A DNA stretch of 34,885 nucleotides from NCBI RefSeq assembly GCF_014138625.1, contig NZ_JACJHY010000047.1, positions 1 to 34,885 of the forward strand. The letters run 5' to 3'. Positions 1 to 7,797 of this stretch are shown here, piece after piece (position 1 is the stretch's first letter; each line of letters starts with the position of its first letter). The translations under genes and the position numbers were made by a program. The notes beneath the pieces are model-generated. The model had not been told where the DNA came from. It saw nothing but the letters and a program-made list of their open reading frames with translations, and did no database searches. The DNA is from Aminobacter ciceronei (GTDB taxonomy: Bacteria > Pseudomonadota > Alphaproteobacteria > Rhizobiales > Rhizobiaceae).

Positions 1-89
1 ATTCGGGGAGCTCCACTGAAGGTTGGTTGGCTTCGCAACCCCAGCTTCTCAGTCCCTCCTCGAATGAACAACCTTCATAGCTTCGACAC
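1..89. other. Structured non-coding edge segment
   Basis: No gene is visible between the window edge and the diguanylate cyclase stop codon. The segment contains a perfect 9-bp inverted repeat (TGAAGGTTG at 17-25, CAACCTTCA at 69-77). This encloses a smaller hairpin (GGTTG 25-29, CAACC 36-40) and a pyrimidine stretch containing CCCTCCTC near 54-61, which is complementary to a Shine-Dalgarno sequence. It could be part of a small RNA, a leader of a gene outside the window, or the transcript end of the leftward cyclase. The truncation at base 1 prevents a decision. Confidence 0.3.
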
Positions 90-2072
90 CTAGGCGCGCC
101 CGTTGCTGCGCTCGGCGACGTCCTTCGCCTGCACCGAACCGCCCTTGGCCAGTTCGACCATATCAGCGAGCAACTCGACCTGATCGAAAAAGCAGACGCG
201 GCCGCGGCCGTCCTGCTTGGCGCGGTAGAGGGCGGCGTCGGCGCGCTTGAAGTAGGTACCGATGTCGCTGCTGTCGTTGCCGATCAAGGTGACCCCGACG
301 CTGGCGCCGATGGAAATCTGGTGACCGCCGATGTCGTAGGGTGCGCAGAGCGCCTCGACGATGCGGCAGCCGAGCGAAACCGAAGCGTCCGGCTGTCGGC
401 TGTCATTCTGGATGACGGCGAATTCGTCGCCGCCGAGGCGCACGAGGCAATCCGCCACGTCGACACAGCCGCGCAGCCTGTCGGCGACCACGCACAGCAG
501 CGCGTCGCCGACAGGGTGGCCGAGCGTGTCGTTGACCTGCTTGAACAGGTCGAGGTCGAGGCAGAGCAGGGCGCGGGCGCGGCCATCCCGGACATTGCCG
601 ACCGCCAGTTCGAGCTGCTGGCGAAACAGGATGCGATTGCCGAGCCCGGTCAGCGTGTCGTGATGCGCCAGATAGGCGATGTCGGCCTGCGCGCGCTTGC
701 GTTCGTCGATGTCCTCTAGCAGCCCGACCCATTCGATGATGCGCCCGTCTGTGTCGAACACCGGGGCACCTTGCGAGCGAACCCAGAGCCAGCGTCCGTC
801 GCTGACCTTGAGACGGAACTCGACATCGAGCGGCGTGTTTTGCTTGAGCGCCTCGGCCCAGGCGGCGGAGGTAATCGGGCGATCGTCGGGATGGATGGCG
901 TTGGTCCACTCCTGGCCCTCGACCTCGCTTTCCGGCCGGCCGGTGAGTTGCTCCCAGCCGGTCGCGAGGCCAGCGCTGCCATCCCCGTCGCGACGCCACA
1001 GCACAATGGCACCCGTTTCGGCGATGGTGCGATAGCGGCGCTTTTCGCTGCGCAGGGCATTTTCGGCCCTGGTAAAGCTCTGGCGCAGGATCTCGAATTC
1101 CTGGATTGAGGATGGGGCAACCGAGGCCGCCTCCGTCTCCTGTCCATCGGCGATGGCATTGCTGTAGCGGGCCAGCGCCTGCACAGGCTGCAGGATGCGT
1201 TTGCCGAGCCACATCGCCACGCAGACGGCAAGCAGCAGGCTCATGCCTGCACCCAACATCAGATTGAACATCGGGTCGCGCCAGCGCGCGTCGAATACGG
1301 TCGTCGATTCACCGACGATGATCACCCAGCCCGGTGTGCCAGCCAGCTTCTGGAAAGACAGGATGATCGGCAGGCCTTCAATGGTCTTTGCCGCAAAAAG
1401 TCCGGCATTGGTTCCAAGCGCCTCCAGTTTGGGCCAGTCCGGAGCGACTTGGCCAATGAACCGGCTGGCGTCACGCGAACGTGCGAGAATGCGCCCGTTG
1501 CCGTCGGTGACGGCCACCAATATGTCGGTCGGCGCGCGCTTGCCGCGCTGCAAGGTCTGGATAAGGTCTTGAGGTGACGTCGACATGACGTAGGCAGCGG
1601 TCCCGCGCTTGCCCGGAGGGGCGGGCACAGCCAGCACGAGGCGCGGCTCGTTGCCTGTGGTAAGCACATTCGAGACAACGTTCGCCTGCGTACTCATGGC
1701 AAGCACTGCGGCATCTGCCGCCGCGTTCGACCTGGCGCGCAAGGCCGGGACGCGATCGTTGGCGATCAGCGCCACATTGTTGTCGGCGCCGAGCACCCAC
1801 AGTTCCGGCTCAGGGAGCGGTTCGGGATCGGGAATCTCACGATGTTGCGCCAGCACCGACATGTTGGCGAAGCGGCTGCTCAGCTCTCCTTCGATGGCAT
1901 TGGCCAGCGTGCGAGCGGTGTCGTTCAAGCGCGCGACTGCCGCATCCCTGTAGGCGCTTCCGGCAGACCAGACCGCAACAGCCGATACTGCGACCACGGG
2001 AAGCAGGCAGGCCAACGCCAAGGCGATGAGGTAGCTGTTGAGACCGCGTTTGGCTTGCGAGTTCTTCTCCAT
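90..2072 (-). CDS. Membrane-bound PAS-GGDEF diguanylate cyclase
   Basis: Probably makes cyclic di-GMP from two GTP at the inner membrane. From the N-terminus: a transmembrane segment right after the start, a periplasmic sensor region of roughly 250 residues, a second transmembrane segment (MLGAGMSLLLAVCVAMWLG), a HAMP-like linker (ILQPVQALARYSNAI), a PAS/PAC domain (ending EWVGLLEDIDERKRAQ), then a GGDEF domain with an intact GGDEF signature at about base 420-434. There is no EAL domain, so this is a synthase, not a phosphodiesterase. At the usual inhibitory-site position, just before GGDEF, the residues are DVAD and not RxxD, so classic product inhibition is probably absent. I chose the ATG at 2072 because it directly precedes the first membrane helix; an in-frame TTG at 2138 would add 22 residues but has no visible ribosome binding site. 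The ligand sensed by the periplasmic region cannot be read from the sequence. Confidence 0.88.
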   Translation of the reverse strand: MEKNSQAKRGLNSYLIALALACLLPVVAVSAVAVWSAGSAYRDAAVARLNDTARTLANAIEGELSSRFANMSVLAQHREIPDPEPLPEPELWVLGADNNVALIANDRVPALRARSNAAADAAVLAMSTQANVVSNVLTTGNEPRLVLAVPAPPGKRGTAAYVMSTSPQDLIQTLQRGKRAPTDILVAVTDGNGRILARSRDASRFIGQVAPDWPKLEALGTNAGLFAAKTIEGLPIILSFQKLAGTPGWVIIVGESTTVFDARWRDPMFNLMLGAGMSLLLAVCVAMWLGKRILQPVQALARYSNAIADGQETEAASVAPSSIQEFEILRQSFTRAENALRSEKRRYRTIAETGAIVLWRRDGDGSAGLATGWEQLTGRPESEVEGQEWTNAIHPDDRPITSAAWAEALKQNTPLDVEFRLKVSDGRWLWVRSQGAPVFDTDGRIIEWVGLLEDIDERKRAQADIAYLAHHDTLTGLGNRILFRQQLELAVGNVRDGRARALLCLDLDLFKQVNDTLGHPVGDALLCVVADRLRGCVDVADCLVRLGGDEFAVIQNDSRQPDASVSLGCRIVEALCAPYDIGGHQISIGASVGVTLIGNDSSDIGTYFKRADAALYRAKQDGRGRVCFFDQVELLADMVELAKGGSVQAKDVAERSNGRA

Positions 2073-2288
2073 TCCCACCGCGCGCTCAACTCCCGACGAT
2101 CCATCAGAAGTTGCTAATCGCCCGAGAATGTTTTCCAAAAGGTCAACGCGGATGTATCGTCCTGCGTGAAATGTCTGTCGATCACATGAATCGCAGGTTG
2201 TGCAGCGCGGGTGGCATCGGCGTCAGCACCTTGAAGCGCGTGGCGCAATCACGATATGCCTGATGGCTCGAATCGCAGGAGATCGAAC

Positions 2289-2552
2289 TTGTCCGGATTG
2301 ACGCGCTTTCTCGGCGACACCCCGCTCAGGGTGTTCATCAAGCTGCTGGTCATCTCCTTCCTCGTCGGCATCGTCATGTCAGCCTTCGGCTGGTCGCCCT
2401 TCGACGTGATCTACGGCATCCGCGATTTCTTCGTCGACATCTGGCGCATGGGCTTCCGCGCCGTCGATCGCTTCCTCGGCTACTTCCTGCTGGGTGCCGC
2501 GATCGTCGTGCCGGCCTTCATCATTCTGAGGCTGTTCAGCTACCGCAAATAG
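2289..2552 (+). CDS. DUF6460 small inner-membrane protein
   Basis: An 87-residue protein of unknown function with two hydrophobic membrane segments (FIKLLVISFLVGIVMSAFGW and YFLLGAAIVVPAFIILRLF) separated by an amphipathic stretch. It resembles the DUF6460 family that is widespread in Rhizobiales. I prefer the TTG at 2289, because AGGAG at 2277-2281 sits 7 bases upstream and the product then begins with SGLTRFLGDTPLR, like the family start as I remember it. An ATG at 2256 would add 11 residues without a good binding site. It stands alone, divergent from the diguanylate cyclase and convergent with the deacetylase-like gene. No enzymatic motif is visible. Confidence 0.72.
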   Translation: MSGLTRFLGDTPLRVFIKLLVISFLVGIVMSAFGWSPFDVIYGIRDFFVDIWRMGFRAVDRFLGYFLLGAAIVVPAFIILRLFSYRK

Positions 2553-2567
2553 CTGCCGCCCCGTCTG

Positions 2568-2612
2568 GCATGATCTTTTCCGAAACGCGATTGATGCGTT
2601 TCGGGGCCATGC
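2568..2612. repeat. Dispersed palindrome in convergent spacer
   Basis: An imperfect palindrome fills most of the 60-base gap between two convergent genes. The outer arms are GCATG at 2568-2572 and CATGC at 2608-2612. The inner arms CGAAACGC (2581-2588) and GCGTTTCG (2596-2603) are perfectly complementary around a 7-base loop. The same CATGATC...CCGAAA...TTTCGG design recurs at 7743-7783. I recognise it as an intergenic repeat common in Mesorhizobium and relatives. Here it may also act as a two-way transcription terminator, since no other terminator is present. Confidence 0.65.
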
Positions 2613-3509
2613 TCAGGCGAAGGCGGCCGCCGTTTCGAACAGGATGGCGTGGCGGGCGGCAAGGGCTGCGACATCGGTCGAATAGCCGCCGCCGATCACC
2701 CCGCACAATGGCACGCCACGTCCGCGAAAGTGCCCAATGACGAGACGCTCGCGCCGGCGCAGCCCCTCGTCGCTCAGCGCTAGACGGCCAAGCCGATCCT
2801 CGCGATGCGGATCGACGCCGGCATTGTAGAAGACGATGTCCCATCTGCCGTGTCGTGACAGGCCGGCAAGGGCGTCGGTGAGAGCATCCAGATAGGCATC
2901 GTCGCCGGTCTTGTCGGGCAAACCGATGTCGAGGCTCGAGGCGACCTTGCGCACCGGGTAGTTCTTTTCGGCATGCATCGAGAAAGTGAACACCGAAGGA
3001 GTGCTGGCAAGGATCTCGGCGGTGCCGTCGCCCTGATGCACATCGAGATCGACAACCAGGATGTTCTCGACCTGCCCATCTTCGAGTAGCGCCAGTGCGG
3101 CGACGGCGACGTCGTTGAAGGTGCAGAAGCCGGCGCCCTGGGCGCGGCGGGCATGGTGACTGCCGCCGGCGGCGTTGCAGGCGATGCCATGGCTGAGTGC
3201 CAGCCGTGCCGAAGCCAGCGTGCCACCTGCGGCGAGCTGGGCGCGCCGCGACACGCGCTCACCGACAGGAAAGCCGATCTCGCGCTCGATGTGGTGCGGC
3301 ACCGTGCAGGTCAGCACTTGGTCGACATAGGTAGCGTCATGCGCAAGCCTGAGATAGTGCGGCGCGATCGGGTCGGCCCGGTTGAGCCCGCTGGTCAGGC
3401 CGAGGGCTTCGAGCCGTGCCATCAGCGCCGTGTATTTGCCCATCGGGAAGCGGTGGTCGGCGGCAAAGCCGGCATCGTAGTCGGGATGGCTGACGATCTG
3501 AAGCGGCAT
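2613..3509 (-). CDS. Histone deacetylase family (arginase-fold) hydrolase
   Basis: A zinc-dependent amidohydrolase of the bacterial HDAC/acetoin-utilisation-protein type, probably acting on small acetylated amines or acetyl-lysine in the cytoplasm. Family motifs are present in order: the paired histidines in AAGGSHHARRAQGAGFCTFND, the metal-binding DLDVHQGDGTAE, a second part of the pocket in YNAGVDPHREDRLGRLALS, and the late glycine-rich GVIGGGYS. The length (298 residues) is typical for bacterial class II-like members. It is divergent from the MATE exporter with about 117 bases between starts. The physiological substrate cannot be deduced from this context. Confidence 0.9.
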   Translation of the reverse strand: MPLQIVSHPDYDAGFAADHRFPMGKYTALMARLEALGLTSGLNRADPIAPHYLRLAHDATYVDQVLTCTVPHHIEREIGFPVGERVSRRAQLAAGGTLASARLALSHGIACNAAGGSHHARRAQGAGFCTFNDVAVAALALLEDGQVENILVVDLDVHQGDGTAEILASTPSVFTFSMHAEKNYPVRKVASSLDIGLPDKTGDDAYLDALTDALAGLSRHGRWDIVFYNAGVDPHREDRLGRLALSDEGLRRRERLVIGHFRGRGVPLCGVIGGGYSTDVAALAARHAILFETAAAFA

Positions 3510-3626
3510 GGAGGGGTGCTGAACCAGGAGGGCGAAATCGATTGTTGCCGTAACTTAAATGGTTGCGGGCGTTGGGGAAACCGGGGCATGTGCCCTAGGG
3601 AGATTCGGCAACTGGGAGGACTTTCG

Positions 3627-4985
3627 TTGGAATACGCATCGCCAGAGGGCCGCGTGACGCCTTTTTCCGTCACCAACCGCTCGGTGTTGGCGATTGCCGT
3701 GCCAATGACCCTGGCCTATCTGACCACCCCTTTCATCGGCCTTGTCGGCACCGGCGTCGTCGGGCAGTTCGGTGATGCCGCCCTGCTCGGCGGCCTGGCA
3801 GCCGGTGCTGTCGCCTTCGATGTCGTCTTCACCAGCTTCAACTTTCTGCGTGCCGGCACGACGGCGCTGGTGGCGCAGGCTTTCGGCCGCGGCGATGCCT
3901 CCGAAGAGCAGGCGGTGTTCTGGCGCGCCGTGGTGATCGCCCTGATTGCCGGCATCGTGCTGGCGCTGACCGCACCACTGACCTCGCTTGCCGGGCAGTG
4001 GTTCATGCAGGCCGAGCCGCGCGTCAACGAGACGCTCGACCACTATGTCCGTATCCGCATGCTGGGCGCGCCCTTTGCCCTGATCAACTACGCCATCCTC
4101 GGCTACATCCTCGGGCGGGGCGAGGGCAGTTTCGCGCTGTTTCTGCAAGCGACGCTCAATGGCGTCAACATCGTCGTCTCCATCCTGCTTGGGCTGCATT
4201 TCGGCTGGGGCGTCGAAGGTGTTGCCTGGGCCGCCGTTGCCGGCGAGCTTGCCGGCATGGTCATCGGACTGGCGGTGCTGCTGCGGCGTTTCGGGCGCGA
4301 GCCCAGGCTGGCGCGCCGGCGCATCTTCGATGCCGCCGCGTTCAAGCGACTGTTCGTGCTCAACCGCGACATCATGATCCGCTCTTTGTCGCTGCTCATA
4401 GCCTTCGCGCTGTTCACCCGCCAGGGCGCCCAGTTCGGCACGGTGACCCTTGCGGCCAACGCGGTGTTGATGAATTTCTTCATCGCTGCCGGCTTCTTCC
4501 TCGACGGCTTTGCCGCCGCTGCCGAACAGCTCGCTGGCCGCGCCGTTGGCGCGCGCTACGAGCCGGCTTTCCGCAAGGCGGTCTATCTCTGCTCGATCTG
4601 GGGCTTTGCGCTGGCCGGCAGCATGACGGCGGCACTCATGATCTTCGGCGCCGACCTGATCGCGTTGATCTCGACGGCCGAGGACGTGCGCGCCGCGGCC
4701 ATCGCCTTCCTGCCCTGGGCGGCATTCACCGCGCTGAGCGGCGTGCTTGCCTTCCAGATGGACGGCATCTTCATTGGCGCCGCCTGGTCGCGCGATATGC
4801 GCAACATGATGGTGATCTCGTTGCTGGTGTTCATCGCGGCACTTGCGGTGCTGCCCTCAGCCTACGGCAATGCCGGGCTATGGGCAGCCCTGCACCTGTT
4901 GCTGATCGTGCGCGGCCTGTGCCTGCTGGCGATCCTGAAGCCCAGGGCGCGGGCAACGTTTCAGAGCGGTGTCGCGGCCCACTGA
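3627..4985 (+). CDS. MATE family efflux transporter
   Basis: A multidrug and toxic-compound extrusion protein of about 452 residues with roughly 12 hydrophobic helices, the standard size for the DinF/NorM superfamily. Such proteins export cationic drugs or metabolites by sodium or proton antiport. The helices begin at VLAIAVPMTLAYLTTPFIGLVGTGVVGQFG, a pattern typical of MATE helix 1, and the second half begins around RDIMIRSLSLLIAFALF. I chose the TTG at 3627 because GGGAGGA at 3614-3620 lies 6 bases upstream. An ATG at 3588 would add 13 residues with poor ribosome binding. The reading frame stays open far upstream, but that part is antisense to the deacetylase gene and is not credible. Its last 25 bases overlap the end of the convergent pyrD gene. 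Confidence 0.88.
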   Translation: MEYASPEGRVTPFSVTNRSVLAIAVPMTLAYLTTPFIGLVGTGVVGQFGDAALLGGLAAGAVAFDVVFTSFNFLRAGTTALVAQAFGRGDASEEQAVFWRAVVIALIAGIVLALTAPLTSLAGQWFMQAEPRVNETLDHYVRIRMLGAPFALINYAILGYILGRGEGSFALFLQATLNGVNIVVSILLGLHFGWGVEGVAWAAVAGELAGMVIGLAVLLRRFGREPRLARRRIFDAAAFKRLFVLNRDIMIRSLSLLIAFALFTRQGAQFGTVTLAANAVLMNFFIAAGFFLDGFAAAAEQLAGRAVGARYEPAFRKAVYLCSIWGFALAGSMTAALMIFGADLIALISTAEDVRAAAIAFLPWAAFTALSGVLAFQMDGIFIGAAWSRDMRNMMVISLLVFIAALAVLPSAYGNAGLWAALHLLLIVRGLCLLAILKPRARATFQSGVAAH

Positions 4986-6037
4986 TCGAGCTTGCTGTCA
5001 CGCAGCTCGGAGATGCTCTTGAGGCCTTCGCGCGCAGCAAAGTCGGACATGCCGCGCACGATGCGCGCCGGCAGCGACGGGCCTGCATAGACCATGCCGG
5101 TGTAGAGCTGGACGAGGTCGGCGCCGGCACGGATCTTCTCCAGTGCCGTGCCAGTCGAGTCGACACCGCCGACGCCGATGATGGCGCGCTGCGGGCCAAG
5201 CAGCTTGCGCATGCGCGCAAGAACCGCCGTCGAGCGCGCGAACACCGGCTTGCCTGACAGGCCGCCGGTCTCGCCGGTGTGGGCCGGGCTGCGCAGCGCA
5301 GGCCTCGTGATGGTGGTGTTGGAGACGATGACGCCGTCGATCGCCTTTTCGGTCACTTCGGCCGCGATGTCTTCGAGCTCTGCCTCGTGCAGGTCGGGCG
5401 CGATCTTGAGGAAGATCGGAACAGCATGGCCAGCTTCGGCGCGGGCGATCATGACGCTGGCCAGCAACTCGGCGAGCTGTTCGCGTGCCTGCATGTTGCG
5501 CAGACCGGGCGTGTTGGGCGACGAAATGTTGACCGTGAGATAAGAGGCATGGCGGGCGAAGCGCTTCACGCCGAGCACATAGTCACCGATGCGGTTTGTG
5601 CTGTCCTTGTTGGCGCCGATGTTGACGCCGACGATACCGGGCCGGCCGGCGCGGGCAATGAGGCGCTTTTCGCAGGCGTCATGGCCTTCATTGTTGAAGC
5701 CGAGCCGGTTGATGACGGCATCGTCCTCGACGAGGCGGAAGATGCGCGGCTTGGGATTGCCAGCCTGCGGCAGCGGCGTCACCGTGCCGATCTCGGCGAA
5801 GCCGAAGCCGAGCCCGAGCAAGGCGTCCGGCACCTCCCCGTTCTTGTCGTAGCCGGCTGCCATGCCGAGCGGATTGGGAACGTCGAGCCCGGCGATCTTC
5901 AGCCGCAGGCGGGCATCACGCGGGGCGCGGCCGCCGACCGGCAGGCCGCAGCGCAGCGCCTTGATCGACATCCCGTGTGCGGTCTCGGCATCGAAGCTGA
6001 ACAGCAGATGCCGGCCAAGACGGTCGAATGCGCTCAT
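4961..6037 (-). CDS. pyrD: Dihydroorotate dehydrogenase (quinone), class 2
   Basis: Oxidises dihydroorotate to orotate in pyrimidine biosynthesis, using FMN and passing electrons to membrane quinones. The class 2 signs are an N-terminal extension (MSAFDRLGRHLLFSFDAETAHG), the FMN-binding start NPLGMAAGYDKNGE, the catalytic-loop motif TVNISSPNTPGLRNMQ with the serine base, NTTITR, and the C-terminal FMN phosphate motif IIGVGGVDSTGTALEKIRAGADLVQLYTG. At 358 residues it matches the family. The start ATG overlaps the stop of the DUF952 gene by 4 bases, so translation is probably coupled. Its 3' end overlaps the convergent MATE gene by 25 bases. Confidence 0.97.
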   Translation of the reverse strand: MSAFDRLGRHLLFSFDAETAHGMSIKALRCGLPVGGRAPRDARLRLKIAGLDVPNPLGMAAGYDKNGEVPDALLGLGFGFAEIGTVTPLPQAGNPKPRIFRLVEDDAVINRLGFNNEGHDACEKRLIARAGRPGIVGVNIGANKDSTNRIGDYVLGVKRFARHASYLTVNISSPNTPGLRNMQAREQLAELLASVMIARAEAGHAVPIFLKIAPDLHEAELEDIAAEVTEKAIDGVIVSNTTITRPALRSPAHTGETGGLSGKPVFARSTAVLARMRKLLGPQRAIIGVGGVDSTGTALEKIRAGADLVQLYTGMVYAGPSLPARIVRGMSDFAAREGLKSISELRDSKLDQWAATPL

Positions 6038-6381
6038 GCTTCAAGCTCCGGAAAATCGTGGGCGCCGTCGGCGTTGAGCGGCAGGGGGCGAACCCATTTG
6101 GCGGCGCTGGCCTCGAGCTGGGCATAGAGATGCGGGAATAAGGCGCCGCCGCGCGAGACCTCGTATTTCAGCGCCGGGCCGAGGCGCTCGGCGTCGATGG
6201 CAATGAGCAGCAGGTCGGCCTGCCCAGTGAAGTGTTTGGCGGCGGTTTCCACCACCTGTTCAGCAGTCGAGAAATGGATGAAGCCGTCGGCGAGATCGAT
6301 CGGCGCGCCGGTGAAGATGCCGCTGCGTTCGGCCTCGCGCCACATCGCTTCGGGACAGATCTTGTAGATGGTCTTCGTCAT
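6034..6381 (-). CDS. DUF952 family protein
   Basis: A 115-residue cytoplasmic protein of the DUF952 family, whose function is not established. Recognisable features are the N-terminal IYKICPEAMWREAERSG, the conserved DGFIHFSTAEQV, and the C-terminal FPHLYAQL. The start at 6381 (ATG, TKTIYKI) is preferred, because the longer frame extending to 6528 reads through a low-quality stretch overlapping the divergent promoter region. It lies immediately upstream of pyrD with a 4-base ATGA overlap. This gene order is, as far as I recall, common in rhizobia and suggests one transcript, but it does not reveal the activity. Confidence 0.85.
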   Translation of the reverse strand: MTKTIYKICPEAMWREAERSGIFTGAPIDLADGFIHFSTAEQVVETAAKHFTGQADLLLIAIDAERLGPALKYEVSRGGALFPHLYAQLEASAAKWVRPLPLNADGAHDFPELEA

Positions 6382-6493
6382 ACGGGCGCTATAGGCTGAA
6401 AGCATGATGCGGGAAAGGGCAGCTTTCATTGCCCACCGCAATTTGGGCCCAATGCTTTCAGACAATGCGCACCGTCCGCGAATGGAGACAGCT

Positions 6494-6931
6494 ATGCGCC
6501 GCGCTTTTTTGATGCTCATTCCCTTCATCGCCGGCCTCGGTGCCGGACCGGCGCTGGCCGCCGAAACGCAGCGCTACCAGATGGAAAAGACCGACAAGGG
6601 ATATGTCCGCATGGACACCCAGACCGGCGAGATGTCGATCTGCGAGGAACGCGACAATCAGCTGGTCTGCAAGCTGGCCGCCGACGAGCGATCGGCCTTG
6701 CAGGACGAGCTCGGCCGCGTGCAGTCCGAGCTGAAGGCGCTCGATGAACGCATCGTGAAACTCGAGAACTCGCTGACAGCCCAATTGGAATCGAAACTGC
6801 CGACCGAGGAAGAGTTCCAGAAGAGCATGGGCTACATGGAGCGCTTCTTCCGCAGCTTCATGGGCATCGTCAAGGACATGGAAAAGGAAGACCAGGCGCC
6901 ACAGATGGCGCCCGCACCGAACAAGACCTGA
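6494..6931 (+). CDS. Secreted coiled-coil protein, unknown function
   Basis: A 145-residue exported protein that I cannot assign to a characterised family. The first 24 residues (MRRAFLMLIPFIAGLGAGPALAA) form a clear Sec signal peptide. A short polar domain follows (YQMEKTDKGYVRMDTQTGEMS) with two cysteines (ICEER, LVCKL) that could form a disulfide, and then a heptad-rich coiled coil (LQDELGRVQSELKALDERIVKLENSLTAQL). The start at 6494 is supported by GGAG at 6484-6487, 6 bases upstream. Upstream in-frame ATGs lie in the promoter region shared with the divergent DUF952-pyrD operon. A periplasmic scaffolding role is possible but not shown. Confidence 0.75.
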   Translation: MRRAFLMLIPFIAGLGAGPALAAETQRYQMEKTDKGYVRMDTQTGEMSICEERDNQLVCKLAADERSALQDELGRVQSELKALDERIVKLENSLTAQLESKLPTEEEFQKSMGYMERFFRSFMGIVKDMEKEDQAPQMAPAPNKT

Positions 6932-7085
6932 GCGGATTTTGTGCCTTGGCGGCCTGAAAGTTGAGCATGAACGGCCAACTCACCGGGCGATTTGACTTTA
7001 GCTGCTTGAAAAGACGCCACCGGGCCGCATAATCACGGCCGACGGTCCAAGACGCACAGAACGGTCGGGGCCTCGGGAGGGATAT

Positions 7086-7742
7086 TTGCCAGCAGGCCAC
7101 AAGTTCGTCATCGCGGACGACCATCCGCTGTTCCGCGGCGCTCTCAAACAGGCTATTGCCGGGCTGGCCGACGTGTCGAGCGTGCTCGAGGCCGGCGACT
7201 TCGAGAGCGTCAAGGCGATCGTTGCGGCGAATGAAGACATCGACATCGTGCTGCTCGACCTGTCGATGCCCGGCGCTTCGGGGCTCTCCGGTCTGATCTC
7301 GCTGCGGGGCATCCATGCGACCGTGCCCGTCGTCATCGTCTCGGCCCATGACGACCCCGAAACCATCCGCCGCGCGCTCGAGCTCGGCGCTTCCGGCTTC
7401 ATCTCCAAGTCGGCGAGCATGGACGACATCCGCAACGCCATCGAGGCAGTGCTGTCGGGCGAAATATCGGCCCCCGGCGACATCGACCTCGGCGTCGAGC
7501 GCGATCCCGAAATCTCCGACCTGATCAAGCGCCTGCAGTCGCTGACGCCGCAGCAGACGCGTGTGCTCGGCATGCTGGCGGAGGGCCTGCTCAACAAACA
7601 GATCGCCTACGAGCTAGGCGTCTCGGAAGCGACGATCAAGGCGCATGTCTCGGCGATCCTGCAGAAGCTCGGCGTCGACAGCCGCACCCAGGCCGTCATC
7701 CTGTTGTCCAAGATCGGCGGCGAGCCGCGCCCGGCGGCGTAA
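7086..7742 (+). CDS. LuxR/NarL-type response regulator
   Basis: A two-component transcription regulator of 218 residues. The receiver domain starts at VIADDHPLFRGALKQ, has the phosphoacceptor Asp58 in VLLDLSMPG, and a conserved Ser/Thr-Ala region in VIVSAHDD. The C-terminal LuxR-type helix-turn-helix is LTPQQTRVLGMLAEGLLNKQIAYELGVSEATIKAHVSAIL. The start is a TTG with GGGAGG at 7075-7080, 5 bases upstream; no ATG fits better. It converges with the large hybrid histidine kinase at 7798-11292, across a 55-base gap that holds a palindrome. This makes it the obvious candidate partner, as in the CbrA-like kinase plus LuxR regulator pairs seen in rhizobia. Confidence 0.92.
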   Translation: MPAGHKFVIADDHPLFRGALKQAIAGLADVSSVLEAGDFESVKAIVAANEDIDIVLLDLSMPGASGLSGLISLRGIHATVPVVIVSAHDDPETIRRALELGASGFISKSASMDDIRNAIEAVLSGEISAPGDIDLGVERDPEISDLIKRLQSLTPQQTRVLGMLAEGLLNKQIAYELGVSEATIKAHVSAILQKLGVDSRTQAVILLSKIGGEPRPAA

Positions 7743-7783
7743 GCATCCCGAAACGCGGACGCCGGTTTTCGGCATAGATCATG
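7743..7783. repeat. Second copy of the dispersed palindrome
   Basis: The element starts immediately after the response regulator stop codon. Read on the minus strand it runs CATGATCTATGCCGAAAACC, then GGCGTCCGC, then GTTTCGGGATGC. The arms CCGAAA and TTTCGG pair, as in the copy at 2568-2612. It fills the gap between two convergent genes and may act as a transcription terminator in both directions. Confidence 0.6.
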
Positions 7784-7797
7784 TTCGCAAAGCAGGG

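Noticed and set aside
3153-3626. Long open extension upstream of the MATE transporter start
   Set aside because: It is antisense to the histone-deacetylase-like gene and has no MATE-like sequence; the TTG at 3627 with GGGAGGA gives the normal protein length.
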